Positions 8,615 through 17,164 of a stretch of 45,023 nt of DNA are shown here, piece after piece; position 1 is the first letter of the stretch, and every line of letters starts with the position of its first letter. The position numbers were made by a program, and so were the translations under genes. The notes beneath the pieces are model-generated. The model saw only the letters and a program-made list of their open reading frames with translations. It was not told the DNA's origin and did no database searches. This DNA is from JAYZDF01 sp036337945 (GTDB lineage Bacteria; Myxococcota; Kuafuiibacteriia; Kuafuiibacteriales; Kuafuiibacteriaceae), in assembly GCA_036337945.1 (NCBI GenBank), contig JAYZDF010000140.1:1-45023 (forward strand). Direction: 5' to 3'.

Positions 8615-10422
8615 TTATAAGGATTATTTTTATCTTATTGTTGGCGTCCGCATTTGTCGGAACCACAACGTCCTTGCCATCGGTGAGCATCGCGAAGAAG
8701 CGTGCTAAGAAGAAAAAGAAGACGTCTCGTAAGTCTCTAGTTAAAAAACGTGAGCGTAAAGCCAAAACAAAAAAATTTAAAGCTATTTCTCAACCGAGTA
8801 CCGCCACGAAGGACTCCGAGCTGAAGACAAAAGCACTATCTCGTTGGTCCAATCTTGGTGCTATGACGCCCATAAAGACTGAGGTGCCCGTTCAGGCGGA
8901 ACTTCCGAAAAGAAACCAACCCCGTTTAACTCCTGTGATTACTCCAGGTCAGTCGCTAACGGGAAGACAGGGACAGTTTTCGTCACGAATAAGTGCAGCT
9001 TACTATCACGTGACAACACTAGGGCAGGATATAGGTTATGACTACAGCCCTGATAATCCACGAATAGTGTTATTGGAAAATGCAAACAGAGATATCAGTC
9101 TCTACAGACTTCGCCTCGACGCCAATTATACTCGAATTAAAGGGAGCTGGTTTTCTGCGCACACTGACGGAGAATATCGAGGCTCGCGAACAACAAGTCG
9201 ACCTACGGAGTATAGACTCAATAGTCTTCATCTGTCGTATGGCATGACGGCACATAGAAAAAAGCGTGAACCCGTTTGGGGTTTGCAAATGGGCAGGGTA
9301 CCGATTCGCGAGGCTGGCTTTCTATCAGTCGATGGTTTGGTCCTTCGCGCGAAACCTATGGAAAAGCTAGTGATAGGTGCTTTTGGTGGTCTTACAAATA
9401 ATCCTTTCCGGTTTAATTATCGACTCTACAGACCGGAAGAGTTTAGTTCTGACTGGTCAAGATTTGGTGCGATGGCGTCGTGGTCGATGGACAACTTTTT
9501 CATCGAGATGTCTGGTGCAGCGACCTATTACCAAAAAGAGGATTTCCAACTCGATCGCGTAGCCGTGTACCTTAACTCTGGACTGAGTCTTTCCAAAGAC
9601 TTGGATTTGTTTATTCATGCTTGGATAGACGGACTGGACACGGGTCAACGAATTCAAAATCTACAAGCGATAGCCGCCTACCGACCGAGTCGACAAATGT
9701 ATTTCCGATTTGTATTGGAGAGATTTAGTACGATTATGTATCGATTCTCCACGCCCGAAAGTTTCGAGAGAGACCCGTTAGGTGCGTTAGTAGTACCGTT
9801 GGATCAGCAAGGTAACGAGGGAGCGCAGACGTCAACCATCGTGGATGAAAATGGCAACCCGGTAGATAGCTTTAATTCTGAGCTTCAGGTGGCAACGTAC
9901 TCAGCAGCGAGACTTCGAGCCGGTTACAAGTTTGCTCCCAAGATCGAAGGATTTCTTCAGCTCGATACTCTCATGAGAACACCCGACCAATACGTTGATC
10001 CTACGAGCATTGCAAACTTTAGGTTCCTGCCCGGAATAGGGCTTATATATAAAAATCGTCGATTGTTTGATGCGGAAGTTCGTAGCTTGGCAATCGTTGA
10101 CGACTCGGCCACAAACAGAGCTTTGCTTCGGCTTCGAGCGTTTCGAACATGGAAAGGCCTCACAGGAACGTTAGATGGTCAGTGGTTTTTGGGTGAGGAA
10201 AATGCGGCAGACGGTGGTATTTCGTTAGCGTATCAATTTCCTCTTTCGTGGTTCCCAGGAAGATTACAAATTCGAAGCATGTTCCGATACTTTTATGAAA
10301 ACGTCAGTTTAGAGCAGCCCACTAATGGCGCAATAAGTCTTCAACGCGGTGTGGATGAGCTAAGAGTGATTCCTGTACAAGAAAGTTATATGGGTTATCT
10401 GGGCGTAGATTGGAAGATGTAA
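8611..10422 (+). CDS. outer-membrane beta-barrel partner of the 30-haem cytochrome
   Basis: The GTG start overlaps the cytochrome stop (GTGA), giving a 603-residue protein. It has an N-terminal signal (IIRIIFILLLASAFVG). A very basic stretch follows at residues 29-57, with 19 Lys/Arg in 29 positions. From about residue 120 onward the sequence is alternating polar/aromatic beta strands with Tyr/Trp girdles (for example RISAAYYHVTTLG, LRLDANYTRIKGSWF, LGVDWKM at the end), typical of a large outer-membrane barrel. It shows no haem motif. By position it is the counterpart of MtrB/PioB-type porins that sheath a multihaem cytochrome, but I cannot show sequence similarity by eye. A plain porin is the alternative. 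Confidence 0.75.
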   Translation: MIIRIIFILLLASAFVGTTTSLPSVSIAKKRAKKKKKTSRKSLVKKRERKAKTKKFKAISQPSTATKDSELKTKALSRWSNLGAMTPIKTEVPVQAELPKRNQPRLTPVITPGQSLTGRQGQFSSRISAAYYHVTTLGQDIGYDYSPDNPRIVLLENANRDISLYRLRLDANYTRIKGSWFSAHTDGEYRGSRTTSRPTEYRLNSLHLSYGMTAHRKKREPVWGLQMGRVPIREAGFLSVDGLVLRAKPMEKLVIGAFGGLTNNPFRFNYRLYRPEEFSSDWSRFGAMASWSMDNFFIEMSGAATYYQKEDFQLDRVAVYLNSGLSLSKDLDLFIHAWIDGLDTGQRIQNLQAIAAYRPSRQMYFRFVLERFSTIMYRFSTPESFERDPLGALVVPLDQQGNEGAQTSTIVDENGNPVDSFNSELQVATYSAARLRAGYKFAPKIEGFLQLDTLMRTPDQYVDPTSIANFRFLPGIGLIYKNRRLFDAEVRSLAIVDDSATNRALLRLRAFRTWKGLTGTLDGQWFLGEENAADGGISLAYQFPLSWFPGRLQIRSMFRYFYENVSLEQPTNGAISLQRGVDELRVIPVQESYMGYLGVDWKM

Positions 10423-11207
10423 TCCAAATATCATCGTGGGAAGACAGTCGAATCGCTGGCTACCGCAATCTCAAAGATTCTCAATTACGTGAGCGACAAA
10501 GCCGTTTTATTATCGAAGGTAAACTCGTGTTAGAGCGTTTTGTCACTGAGTCTCGCATGATTTGTGAATCGGTGCTTGTTCTTGAAAAACATGTCGAAAC
10601 GGTAAAAAAGTTAAAGATAGTTTCAGGTAAATCATTCGACATATTTCAGGCCTCGCAAGAGGTAATGGATGCCATTGTGGGTTTTAATTTTCATCGAGGC
10701 TTTTTGGCTTTAGGTAAGCGCCCCGAAGAGATGGAGCTCTCAACAATAGTTTCATCTTCGTCTTTGCTGGTATTGTTGGAGAGGGTTCTAAATCCCGAAA
10801 ATATCGGCAGCGTGTTTCGCAATGCGGCGGCTTTAGGTGCTGATGCGGTCATATTAAGCGCAGATTGTGCAGATCCTTTATATCGACTTGCGACCAGAGT
10901 CTCTATCGGGACGACCACGACACTTCCTTGGATACGGGTGAGTGATTTTGCATCTACCCTAATGACCCTTCGAAGTTTTGGTGTTCGCTTGTTCGCAATG
11001 TCACCTTCTTCCGACTCTCAATCGTTGAGTTGCTCAGATACAACTTACCGACCAGCCGCCATCGTTCTTGGTTCAGAAGGAGACGGTCTCACTGCCGCCT
11101 CGATCGACGCGTGTGATGCTAGATTGAGAATAGATATGGCTAACGAGGTTGACTCGTTGAACGTCGGAACAGCTGCTGCGGTTGGTTTATTTCACTTTCG
11201 TGGCTAA
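10410..11207 (+). CDS. SpoU/TrmH-family RNA 2'-O-ribose methyltransferase
   Basis: The three SpoU motifs of the SPOUT knot fold are present in order in the C-terminal half: NPENIGSVFRNAAALGADAV, LGSEGDGL and NEVDSLNVGTAAAVGLF. The N-terminal ~95 residues look like the substrate-binding domain of this family (RFIIEGKLVLERF). It should transfer a methyl group from S-adenosylmethionine to a ribose 2'-OH in rRNA or tRNA; the exact target cannot be read from sequence. The TTG start lies 13 bases inside the barrel gene, so it is coupled to the cytochrome operon although its job is unrelated. Its stop overlaps the convergent desaturase stop on CTAA. Confidence 0.88.
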   Translation: MEDVIQISSWEDSRIAGYRNLKDSQLRERQSRFIIEGKLVLERFVTESRMICESVLVLEKHVETVKKLKIVSGKSFDIFQASQEVMDAIVGFNFHRGFLALGKRPEEMELSTIVSSSSLLVLLERVLNPENIGSVFRNAAALGADAVILSADCADPLYRLATRVSIGTTTTLPWIRVSDFASTLMTLRSFGVRLFAMSPSSDSQSLSCSDTTYRPAAIVLGSEGDGLTAASIDACDARLRIDMANEVDSLNVGTAAAVGLFHFRG

Positions 11208-12118
11208 GCTGCAGGCTGAAGGGGAGCCTCGGGTCTGGTGTTCTTGTTCTTGCGCGCGGCTAAAGGTGCTGTGAATTCTCCCTTCAGCGCTTTTTCGGGA
11301 GGCGTGCGAAGACCCCAGACAATTCCAACCCACGAAAGAGCTTTCAAAATGTAGTAACTCATATCTATTTCCCACCAGAAAAAGCCTTGGTTCGTGCTGC
11401 TCTGATAGTAATGATGATTGTTATGCCAGCCTTCACCCATGGTGATCAGAGATAGAATCAGCGAGTTTTTGCTATCATCGCCTGTATTGTATCTTACCGT
11501 TCCATAAACATGGCTGAGCGAGTTGATCGTAAATGTTCCGTGCCAAAGTAGAACAGTGCTGAGCGCAAAACCCCAGACAAGCCAAGGTAGTCCACCGACA
11601 GCCAACATGATTACTCCAAATAACGTGGCACACAAATGTTCGTGGTTGTTCAGCCATACTAGTTCTGGATATTTTGCGAAGTCTGGGATGCGATCGAGTT
11701 TGGTCTCATCATTACGATGGCAAAGAAACCAACCACAATGAGAATACCAAAAGCCACGCTGCTTAGGAGAGTGGATATCGTTTTCGAGGTCCGAATATTT
11801 ATGATGGTCTCGATGATGCGCCGCCCACCAGAGCACACCTTTTTGAATCGAAAGTGTGCCAAGTAAAGCGAGGATAAATTGGAATGCTCGCCCCGTTTTG
11901 AAGGTCCTATGAGAGAAGTAACGATGGAAGCCTGCGGTGATTCCAAACATTCGGACATAGTACATCCCGACGCATAGCCATACCAGACTCCAGCTAAACT
12001 CGACGAAAAACAAACCAACAAAGGTGAGTACGTGAAAAATAACGAACGGACCCACTGCTAGAGTGTACTTTTCGTCGGTTTCGTTATGATTGAGACTTTC
12101 TGCCTTTATCTCGGACAC
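11204..12118 (-). CDS. acyl-lipid/acyl-CoA delta-9-type fatty acid desaturase
   Basis: The 304-residue membrane protein has the three histidine boxes of the desaturase family at the expected spacing: HRYFSH (65-70), HRDHH (102-106) and HNNHH (232-236), which bind the diiron centre. Four hydrophobic segments surround them (about 21-60, 80-100, 165-200). Family members insert a double bond into a saturated acyl chain using oxygen and an electron donor. The start is GTG with no obvious ribosome site. It lies 34 bases downstream of a kinase/response-regulator pair on the same strand, which suggests control of membrane fluidity. The C-terminus is basic and Ala/Pro-rich. Confidence 0.92.
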   Translation of the reverse strand: MSEIKAESLNHNETDEKYTLAVGPFVIFHVLTFVGLFFVEFSWSLVWLCVGMYYVRMFGITAGFHRYFSHRTFKTGRAFQFILALLGTLSIQKGVLWWAAHHRDHHKYSDLENDIHSPKQRGFWYSHCGWFLCHRNDETKLDRIPDFAKYPELVWLNNHEHLCATLFGVIMLAVGGLPWLVWGFALSTVLLWHGTFTINSLSHVYGTVRYNTGDDSKNSLILSLITMGEGWHNNHHYYQSSTNQGFFWWEIDMSYYILKALSWVGIVWGLRTPPEKALKGEFTAPLAARKNKNTRPEAPLQPAA

Positions 12119-12152
12119 GCGCCGAGTCTAGGTTCCCTTTGTCATGAGGATA

Positions 12153-12839
12153 TCACGGAGGTGAAAAACGATAGCCGACACCTCTAACTGTTTGAAAAAA
12201 CGTGGGTTTTTCTTCGGTGTTTTCGAGTTTAGTTCTCAGTCTTACAATGAAATTGTCCACGGTGCGGTCAGTCCCTTCATAGTCTTTTCCCCATACTTCA
12301 TCGAGAATCTGGGTTCGTGTCACTACGCGGTCTGGCCGACTCGCGAGGTAACATAACAAGTTGTATTCCCGAGATGTCATTTCAACTTCTTCTTCCGCTT
12401 TCAGTACTCGCCGCGATTCATAGTCTATCGTGACATCTGCAAATTTGAGTTGTGTCACCGTCGAGTCCTTTATTCGCTTGCGGCGAAGGCGTGCATTGAT
12501 TCTCGCGAGTAATTCCCTGAGTTCAAAAGGTTTTGCCAAAAAGTCGTCGGCACCGAGAGTAAGGCCAAGAACTTTGTCATCGTGGCCTTCGCGAGCGGAG
12601 AGGACGACAACGCCTACTTCCGGATCTAATTTTCGAATGGCTTCAAGAACTTCATAGCCATTCATGCGCGGCAACATGATATCTAGGATGACGAGGTCTG
12701 GATGGTTTTCTTCGAATACTTCAATGCCTGATTGACCATCCTCTGCTGTGAAGATCTCGTAACCTTCCATTTCTAAGTTGAGCTGAAGACCGCGCAAAAT
12801 AGATGTGTCGTCTTCAACGATTAGAATTTTTTCAGTCAT
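12153..12839 (-). CDS. OmpR/PhoB-type response regulator
   Basis: The receiver domain (residues 1-120) has the acidic pair Asp10/Asp11, phospho-acceptor Asp53 (LVILDIMLP), Ser81 and Lys103 (LAKPFE). The C-terminal winged-helix domain (about 130-228) has the usual EYNLLCYLASRPDRVVTR and RTVDNFIVRLRTKLE segments and ends in GVGYRF. The start codon lies 8 bases inside the upstream kinase gene with GAGGAAG as ribosome site, so the two are translationally coupled cognate partners. The neighbouring desaturase gene downstream is the obvious candidate target, but no binding sites could be identified by eye. Confidence 0.95.
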   Translation of the reverse strand: MTEKILIVEDDTSILRGLQLNLEMEGYEIFTAEDGQSGIEVFEENHPDLVILDIMLPRMNGYEVLEAIRKLDPEVGVVVLSAREGHDDKVLGLTLGADDFLAKPFELRELLARINARLRRKRIKDSTVTQLKFADVTIDYESRRVLKAEEEVEMTSREYNLLCYLASRPDRVVTRTQILDEVWGKDYEGTDRTVDNFIVRLRTKLENTEEKPTFFQTVRGVGYRFSPP

Positions 12840-13767
12840 TATCTTCCTCGCTCACCTCTATGGGCAGTCGGATAGTGAATGTACTTCCTTTGCCAACCTG
12901 ACTCTGTACAAGAATCCGTCCACCGTGCGCTAAGACAATATGTTCGGCGATCGATAGTCCTAGACCTGTTCCACCGGTTGAACGAGAAATACGTTCATCG
13001 GCACTGTAGAATCGCTCGAAAATCCGAGAGTGTTCGTTTCTTTCAATCCCAATACCTTCATCCTTTACAGCGATGTCAACGTACCGCGAGCCATTCTTTC
13101 GGACGGATACCCAAATCCGCTTTGTTTCCGGGCTGAAGCGAACGGCATTGCTTAGTAGGTTTAGGATGGCGTCGGTGAGTGCGACCGCATCGAGATGAAT
13201 ATCTGGAATTTCGGTATCCATGTCTACGATGACTTCCGTCTCTTTTGCTCGAGCTTGTGCCTCAAAGTTTTTTAGAGCTTGTGCGACGACATCAGACGGA
13301 GCTTGAAGCCGACGTTCTACTGCAAAAGCACCGGCTTCCATGCGTCCCCAAGAAAGTAGCCTGCCGATGAGGTGGGACAATCGATCTGTCTCCGTCGCGA
13401 TGACGTTGAGACAGCTCTCTATCTTTTCGGGCTCACTTACTCGTCCTAAGATTAATGTCTCCGTGAACATACGAATCGAGGTCAGCGGTGTCTTCAGTTC
13501 GTGAGATACCTTTGAAACAAAATCTAATTGAAGAGCCGCAAGTTTTCTATCTTTAACGATACCGGTCAGAGTAAGTGCGGCGCCTGCGCCTATCGTTAGG
13601 CATAATACGACGAGAAATACGCCCATTATGACATCAAACGTTGTTTGTTGATAAACCAGAATAAGGACTGCACAGGTCAGTACGAGTAAAGTTGGAATGG
13701 CAACGAGTGTCCAAACGCCGAGTAGAGACGTCCGGGTGAGGGGAAGTTTAGGGCGGGAATTGCTCAT
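12832..13767 (-). CDS. sensor histidine kinase with two membrane helices and no sensor loop
   Basis: Two hydrophobic helices (about residues 18-39 and 46-68) are joined by only about six residues (QQTTFD), so there is no periplasmic sensor domain, and no HAMP domain follows. The dimerisation box SHELKTPLTS carries the phospho-accepting His89. The ATPase domain has an N box (NLLSNAVRFS), G1 (DEGIGI), an F box (IFERFYS) and G2 (GGTGLGLSIAEHIV). The protein is 311 residues with start supported by GGGAAG upstream. Its stimulus must be sensed in or at the membrane or from the cytoplasm; the downstream desaturase makes lipid order a plausible signal (inference). Confidence 0.93.
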   Translation of the reverse strand: MSNSRPKLPLTRTSLLGVWTLVAIPTLLVLTCAVLILVYQQTTFDVIMGVFLVVLCLTIGAGAALTLTGIVKDRKLAALQLDFVSKVSHELKTPLTSIRMFTETLILGRVSEPEKIESCLNVIATETDRLSHLIGRLLSWGRMEAGAFAVERRLQAPSDVVAQALKNFEAQARAKETEVIVDMDTEIPDIHLDAVALTDAILNLLSNAVRFSPETKRIWVSVRKNGSRYVDIAVKDEGIGIERNEHSRIFERFYSADERISRSTGGTGLGLSIAEHIVLAHGGRILVQSQVGKGSTFTIRLPIEVSEEDND

Positions 13768-13780
13768 TTGAGCTTCCCGG

Positions 13781-14704
13781 CTAGTAGCGTTGCACCGAGG
13801 AGTCTACTTTTGCCGACCACGCGTCGATACCACCGGTCACATTGTACACGTTCTTGAACCCAAGACCGATGAAGTGCTGGGCGGCTTGCTGTGATCGTCC
13901 TCCATGGTGGCAGTGCAAAACTAATACTGTATCTTTATCGAGCTCGGAGACTTCTTCCATCACGGCCTGGTCAAGAAGTCGGGCCCCATCGATACTCGCG
14001 ATTCTGCGTTCTTCTTCTGTACGAACATCGAGCAGTTGCATCTCTTCGCCCGCATCCATTTTTGCCTTGAGTGCCTCTACACTCAGTTCTTGAACTGAAG
14101 CAGGTGCCGCGTCATTTGTGATTTTGAAGCCTGAGGCGTTTGCTTCGTTCAAGAAGTCGATGACCACATTCTCGGCTCGGCGAGCGCTCGCCCGGTCAAC
14201 GACAATTGTATATTCCAGCGACTGTATCTCGAAATCTTGAGCTGAAGGTGCATCAAAGCCGAGATTGTATCGAAAGTCAGGGCTGATTTCTAAGCGAAGA
14301 ACCTTCGGTTCACCTTCTTCAGCGGCAGCATTCAGCGCGGTTTGGGCCGCTTCGGTTAGTTCAACCTTCGGTTCGCTGACATCGGTGTTTGCGCCTAATA
14401 AAGTGGCGAGTTGCCCTTGTGAATCCAGATCCTTCACAATATCGCATCCGCCGATGAACTCACCCTTTACGTAAAGTTGGGGAATAGTTGGCCACTCAGA
14501 ATAGGCCTTGATTCCTTCGCGGATGGCAGGATTCGCAAGAACGTTGACCGTGGTATATTTATCTACGTACTGGTTTAGTATCTGAACGACAGTCGCAGAG
14601 AAACCACATTGTGGCATCGTCCGGCGGCCCTTCATGAATAGGACAACATCATCTGAAGCAATCGTGTTTGCGATTTCTGTTTTTACATTCGCGTCTAAAC
14701 TCAT
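13781..14704 (-). CDS. monothiol glutaredoxin / degenerate A-type / rhodanese fusion
   Basis: Three domains are joined in 307 residues. Residues 1-105 form a Grx4/GrxD-type monothiol glutaredoxin with CGFS at 33-36, WPTIPQLYVKGEFIGG and the GSH-binding CDI. Residues about 112-198 resemble the IscA/HesB A-type fold (KVLRLEISPDFRYNLGF, YTIVVDRAS, IDFLN) but contain no cysteine, so it cannot bind iron-sulfur clusters in the usual way. Residues about 203-300 are a rhodanese domain with active-site Cys265 in CHHGGRS. The family link is to iron-sulfur trafficking and sulfane-sulfur transfer. A ribosome site (AGAGG) precedes the ATG, and the kinase gene starts 13 bases downstream. Confidence 0.88.
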   Translation of the reverse strand: MSLDANVKTEIANTIASDDVVLFMKGRRTMPQCGFSATVVQILNQYVDKYTTVNVLANPAIREGIKAYSEWPTIPQLYVKGEFIGGCDIVKDLDSQGQLATLLGANTDVSEPKVELTEAAQTALNAAAEEGEPKVLRLEISPDFRYNLGFDAPSAQDFEIQSLEYTIVVDRASARRAENVVIDFLNEANASGFKITNDAAPASVQELSVEALKAKMDAGEEMQLLDVRTEEERRIASIDGARLLDQAVMEEVSELDKDTVLVLHCHHGGRSQQAAQHFIGLGFKNVYNVTGGIDAWSAKVDSSVQRY

Positions 14705-14793
14705 AGCCTCTTTTTCGTAGTGTCAAAGTTTCCCAATGGGCAAGTATAAGTTTTCGTGTATAAGGATTTGAAAAGAACAATATTTACGGTGGT

Positions 14794-15441
14794 TTACGGT
14801 TTTTGAACCCGCCAGACTGTCTCGGTTAGGCTGTCCAGCCCTCGACTTTGAAACTTCGGTTCTTTTTCGAGAATGCTTTGATGAAAGAGTTGAGTGATTT
14901 TTGCCGTCTTGAAATATTGAAGTACGCTTTGCTCGGTCACTGAAAATGGAGGTCCGGACATCTGTTCTTGCTTATACGTGAAGGTCACCAAAAGTATTGA
15001 TCCTCCTGGCCTAAGTATTTCCAGTAACCTCTCCGCATACTCAGCGTGCCGTTCGCTCGGCATTGCGACCATAGCCGCCCGATCGTAGATCGCGTCGACT
15101 GTTCCGAGCTCACGCGGGTCAAAGTTGAAGAAGTCCTCATTCTCGATGACAACCTGCTGAGAGCTGAATCGGCGACGAGTTTGCTCGAAAGATATTTCGT
15201 TTTCTCGGAAAAATTGCTGGATCGCCAGTTCGGAGATCTCAGAGCCGATAACCTCCATGCCCTGCTGGGCCAACCAAATCATGTCGAGCGATTTGCCGCA
15301 TAGAGGAACATATACACGTTTCGTTGATTCGTCTTTGATTTGATCGAAGAAATGACTGAGTTTCTCGTTAACTGACTTTCTGTGGAATCCGATGATTCCG
15401 TCATTCCATTTTTTCAGCCAAAACTCGTTATTGATGGTCAT
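14794..15441 (-). CDS. thiopurine S-methyltransferase family protein
   Basis: The 215-residue protein matches the TPMT family in length and motifs: an N-terminal FWLKKWNDGIIGFHR, the phosphate/SAM strand VYVPLCGKSLDMIWLAQQG, VIGSEISELAIQQFF, and DAIYDRAAMVAMPSERHAEYAE followed by LRPGGSILLVTF. These bind S-adenosylmethionine. Bacterial relatives methylate tellurite, selenite or thiopurine-like thiols; the natural substrate here is unknown. The start overlaps the upstream outer-membrane protein gene by 14 bases, and 89 empty bases separate it from the glutaredoxin fusion. Confidence 0.88.
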   Translation of the reverse strand: MTINNEFWLKKWNDGIIGFHRKSVNEKLSHFFDQIKDESTKRVYVPLCGKSLDMIWLAQQGMEVIGSEISELAIQQFFRENEISFEQTRRRFSSQQVVIENEDFFNFDPRELGTVDAIYDRAAMVAMPSERHAEYAERLLEILRPGGSILLVTFTYKQEQMSGPPFSVTEQSVLQYFKTAKITQLFHQSILEKEPKFQSRGLDSLTETVWRVQKP

Positions 15442-17077
15442 AATAATAGGTCAATCGAACGTTTCCGAACAATGAGTCAACCGCGTCTTCATTTTCATCC
15501 CAAAAAGCATTTCCGGTAAAGAGGTAGGCGCCTTCAATATCAATCAAAAATCCGGGGACAGGTTTTAAGGTGATCCCGAGGTCAATTTCTGTGCCCCAGT
15601 AGTTCCCCGGTTGGCCTCCATTGAAGTTGACTTTGTCGTCATCTAAAGAGCTGCCACTTGAGCCTAAAATCGTCGCTACAGGGTCCACCACAGGGCGTTG
15701 GGTAAATGCAAACATGACTCCGGTTCGCGTTGAGAGCCAAGGCAAAGGGTCGAATATTATCTGTGGAAATAGTACGAGCGCATTTTGTAGTCCGCCGTAG
15801 GTGTTGATCTCATTCGCTGGGAAGGTGGGTGCATCTAAGGCCTTCAGGCTAGCGACACCGCGAGCGGCTGAACGTGCTGTTTGGTAGTAAAGAACGTTTT
15901 CGAATAGATGGAGGCCGACATTTGTATCTTGGGCGAACGTAAGCTGATTGATTGGATCTGTCACGGAAGGTGTATCGTCGCCTGAGGCGTAGAAAAACTC
16001 GAATACAAACTCGAATGGGTTATGGCGATATGCAAGCTCGACCCATCCACCGAACGCAGCGAGGTCTTGAGACCCTGGTTCACCAACCCGTGTCCCTAGT
16101 CTACTCAGGCCTTCTGAGATCTCTCGAGTTGTGCCTGTCATTTGTGTGTGGAACACACTCATATAGAACTTCGGCATTTCTAGGATGAAGTAGCCGGTCA
16201 CATTATAGATATCAGTTTCATAGAATCCTTGACTTCGATTGGTCATGGCGACGCCGGAGTCAATCTTTGGAATATCAAACCCTGCAAGACTCAAGTCTTT
16301 TCCTCGATAGAAGATGGCTGCAGCACCTTGATATAAATCGTCTGGTGCCGTGGGATCGTTTTCTACAATTTGCCCGTATAAGACGGCGGCAAAGAGCCCG
16401 TTGTCTTGGCTCTTATCTATTTTACTTCCGCGGATGATATCCGAAATCGCGGACAGTTTGGTCGCAAACGCGACGCCGTCTACGACGTCCGGGACTTTGC
16501 TAATACCCCAACGATTGATTCGACTACCGTCGTGAATAAGAACATTGCGACCATTTGAGAGCGTCTGTCGACCCGCTCTCACAAGCCCGATGGGTGTAAG
16601 TGCCTCACCAAAAAGCGTGCGAACGATAAGCGGCTCGGCTTCCTCGAGGATATAGCCATAGTTGTCTAAATCCAATGCACTTACCGACTCGTCGATTTGT
16701 CCGATGTTCAGGCGAGCCAAACTCGGGTTTTTTGCAGCGACGATAGAGCCACGGTTTCGCCGCGGAGAACCAACAAAACTTCCGTTATCGCCAAATAAAA
16801 CCCCATCGAGAAGGTCAAGAGTGGAATGAATCCTGACATTCTTTCCTATTTGGAATACCGAAGTGGCTCTCGCACGTTGGTCAAAATAGGTAACTTTCTC
16901 GGCGGTAAGGTCGTTGAGCGATAAGGGTCTCATACCAACAAACTGGGTTCTATACTCGAACTCAAATGATGGTGTGATATCCAGGAGGTTGGAATCCGAA
17001 TCGGACGTCTCTGCTGATGCAATGTTGACGCCTAAGCATCCCATGACAACTATGTACATCCACCGTGCGATTCGCAT
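15428..17077 (-). CDS. outer-membrane beta-barrel protein
   Basis: A clear signal peptide (MRIARWMYIVVMGCLGVNIASA) precedes about 525 residues of alternating amphipathic strands, for example FEFEYRTQFVGMRPL, VRIHSTLDLLDGVLFG, LVRAGRQTLSNG and, at the end, NVRLTYYYDHQ, whose penultimate aromatic residues fit an outer-membrane insertion signal. I recall a family of long barrel proteins in myxobacteria with a similar strand resembling LDLLDGVLFG, but cannot name the family securely. Probably a substrate-specific porin. No plug or periplasmic domain is visible. It leads a - strand run that overlaps the TPMT gene. Confidence 0.75.
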   Translation of the reverse strand: MRIARWMYIVVMGCLGVNIASAETSDSDSNLLDITPSFEFEYRTQFVGMRPLSLNDLTAEKVTYFDQRARATSVFQIGKNVRIHSTLDLLDGVLFGDNGSFVGSPRRNRGSIVAAKNPSLARLNIGQIDESVSALDLDNYGYILEEAEPLIVRTLFGEALTPIGLVRAGRQTLSNGRNVLIHDGSRINRWGISKVPDVVDGVAFATKLSAISDIIRGSKIDKSQDNGLFAAVLYGQIVENDPTAPDDLYQGAAAIFYRGKDLSLAGFDIPKIDSGVAMTNRSQGFYETDIYNVTGYFILEMPKFYMSVFHTQMTGTTREISEGLSRLGTRVGEPGSQDLAAFGGWVELAYRHNPFEFVFEFFYASGDDTPSVTDPINQLTFAQDTNVGLHLFENVLYYQTARSAARGVASLKALDAPTFPANEINTYGGLQNALVLFPQIIFDPLPWLSTRTGVMFAFTQRPVVDPVATILGSSGSSLDDDKVNFNGGQPGNYWGTEIDLGITLKPVPGFLIDIEGAYLFTGNAFWDENEDAVDSLFGNVRLTYYYDHQ

Positions 17078-17164
17078 ACACTACATTGCGTAACACAGCT
17101 TGCCCTCGGCAAGCCAGTGCCGTCATGGGAAGTCCCAGGACATAAATGAGCGAAGAGATTTCGG
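17078..17164. promoter_or_regulatory. divergent intergenic region, outer-membrane protein / alr
   Basis: Eighty-seven bases between two divergent genes should hold both promoters. I see no strong -10/-35 pair or palindrome. A GAGA run seven bases before the alr ATG may serve as a weak ribosome site. Confidence 0.3.
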
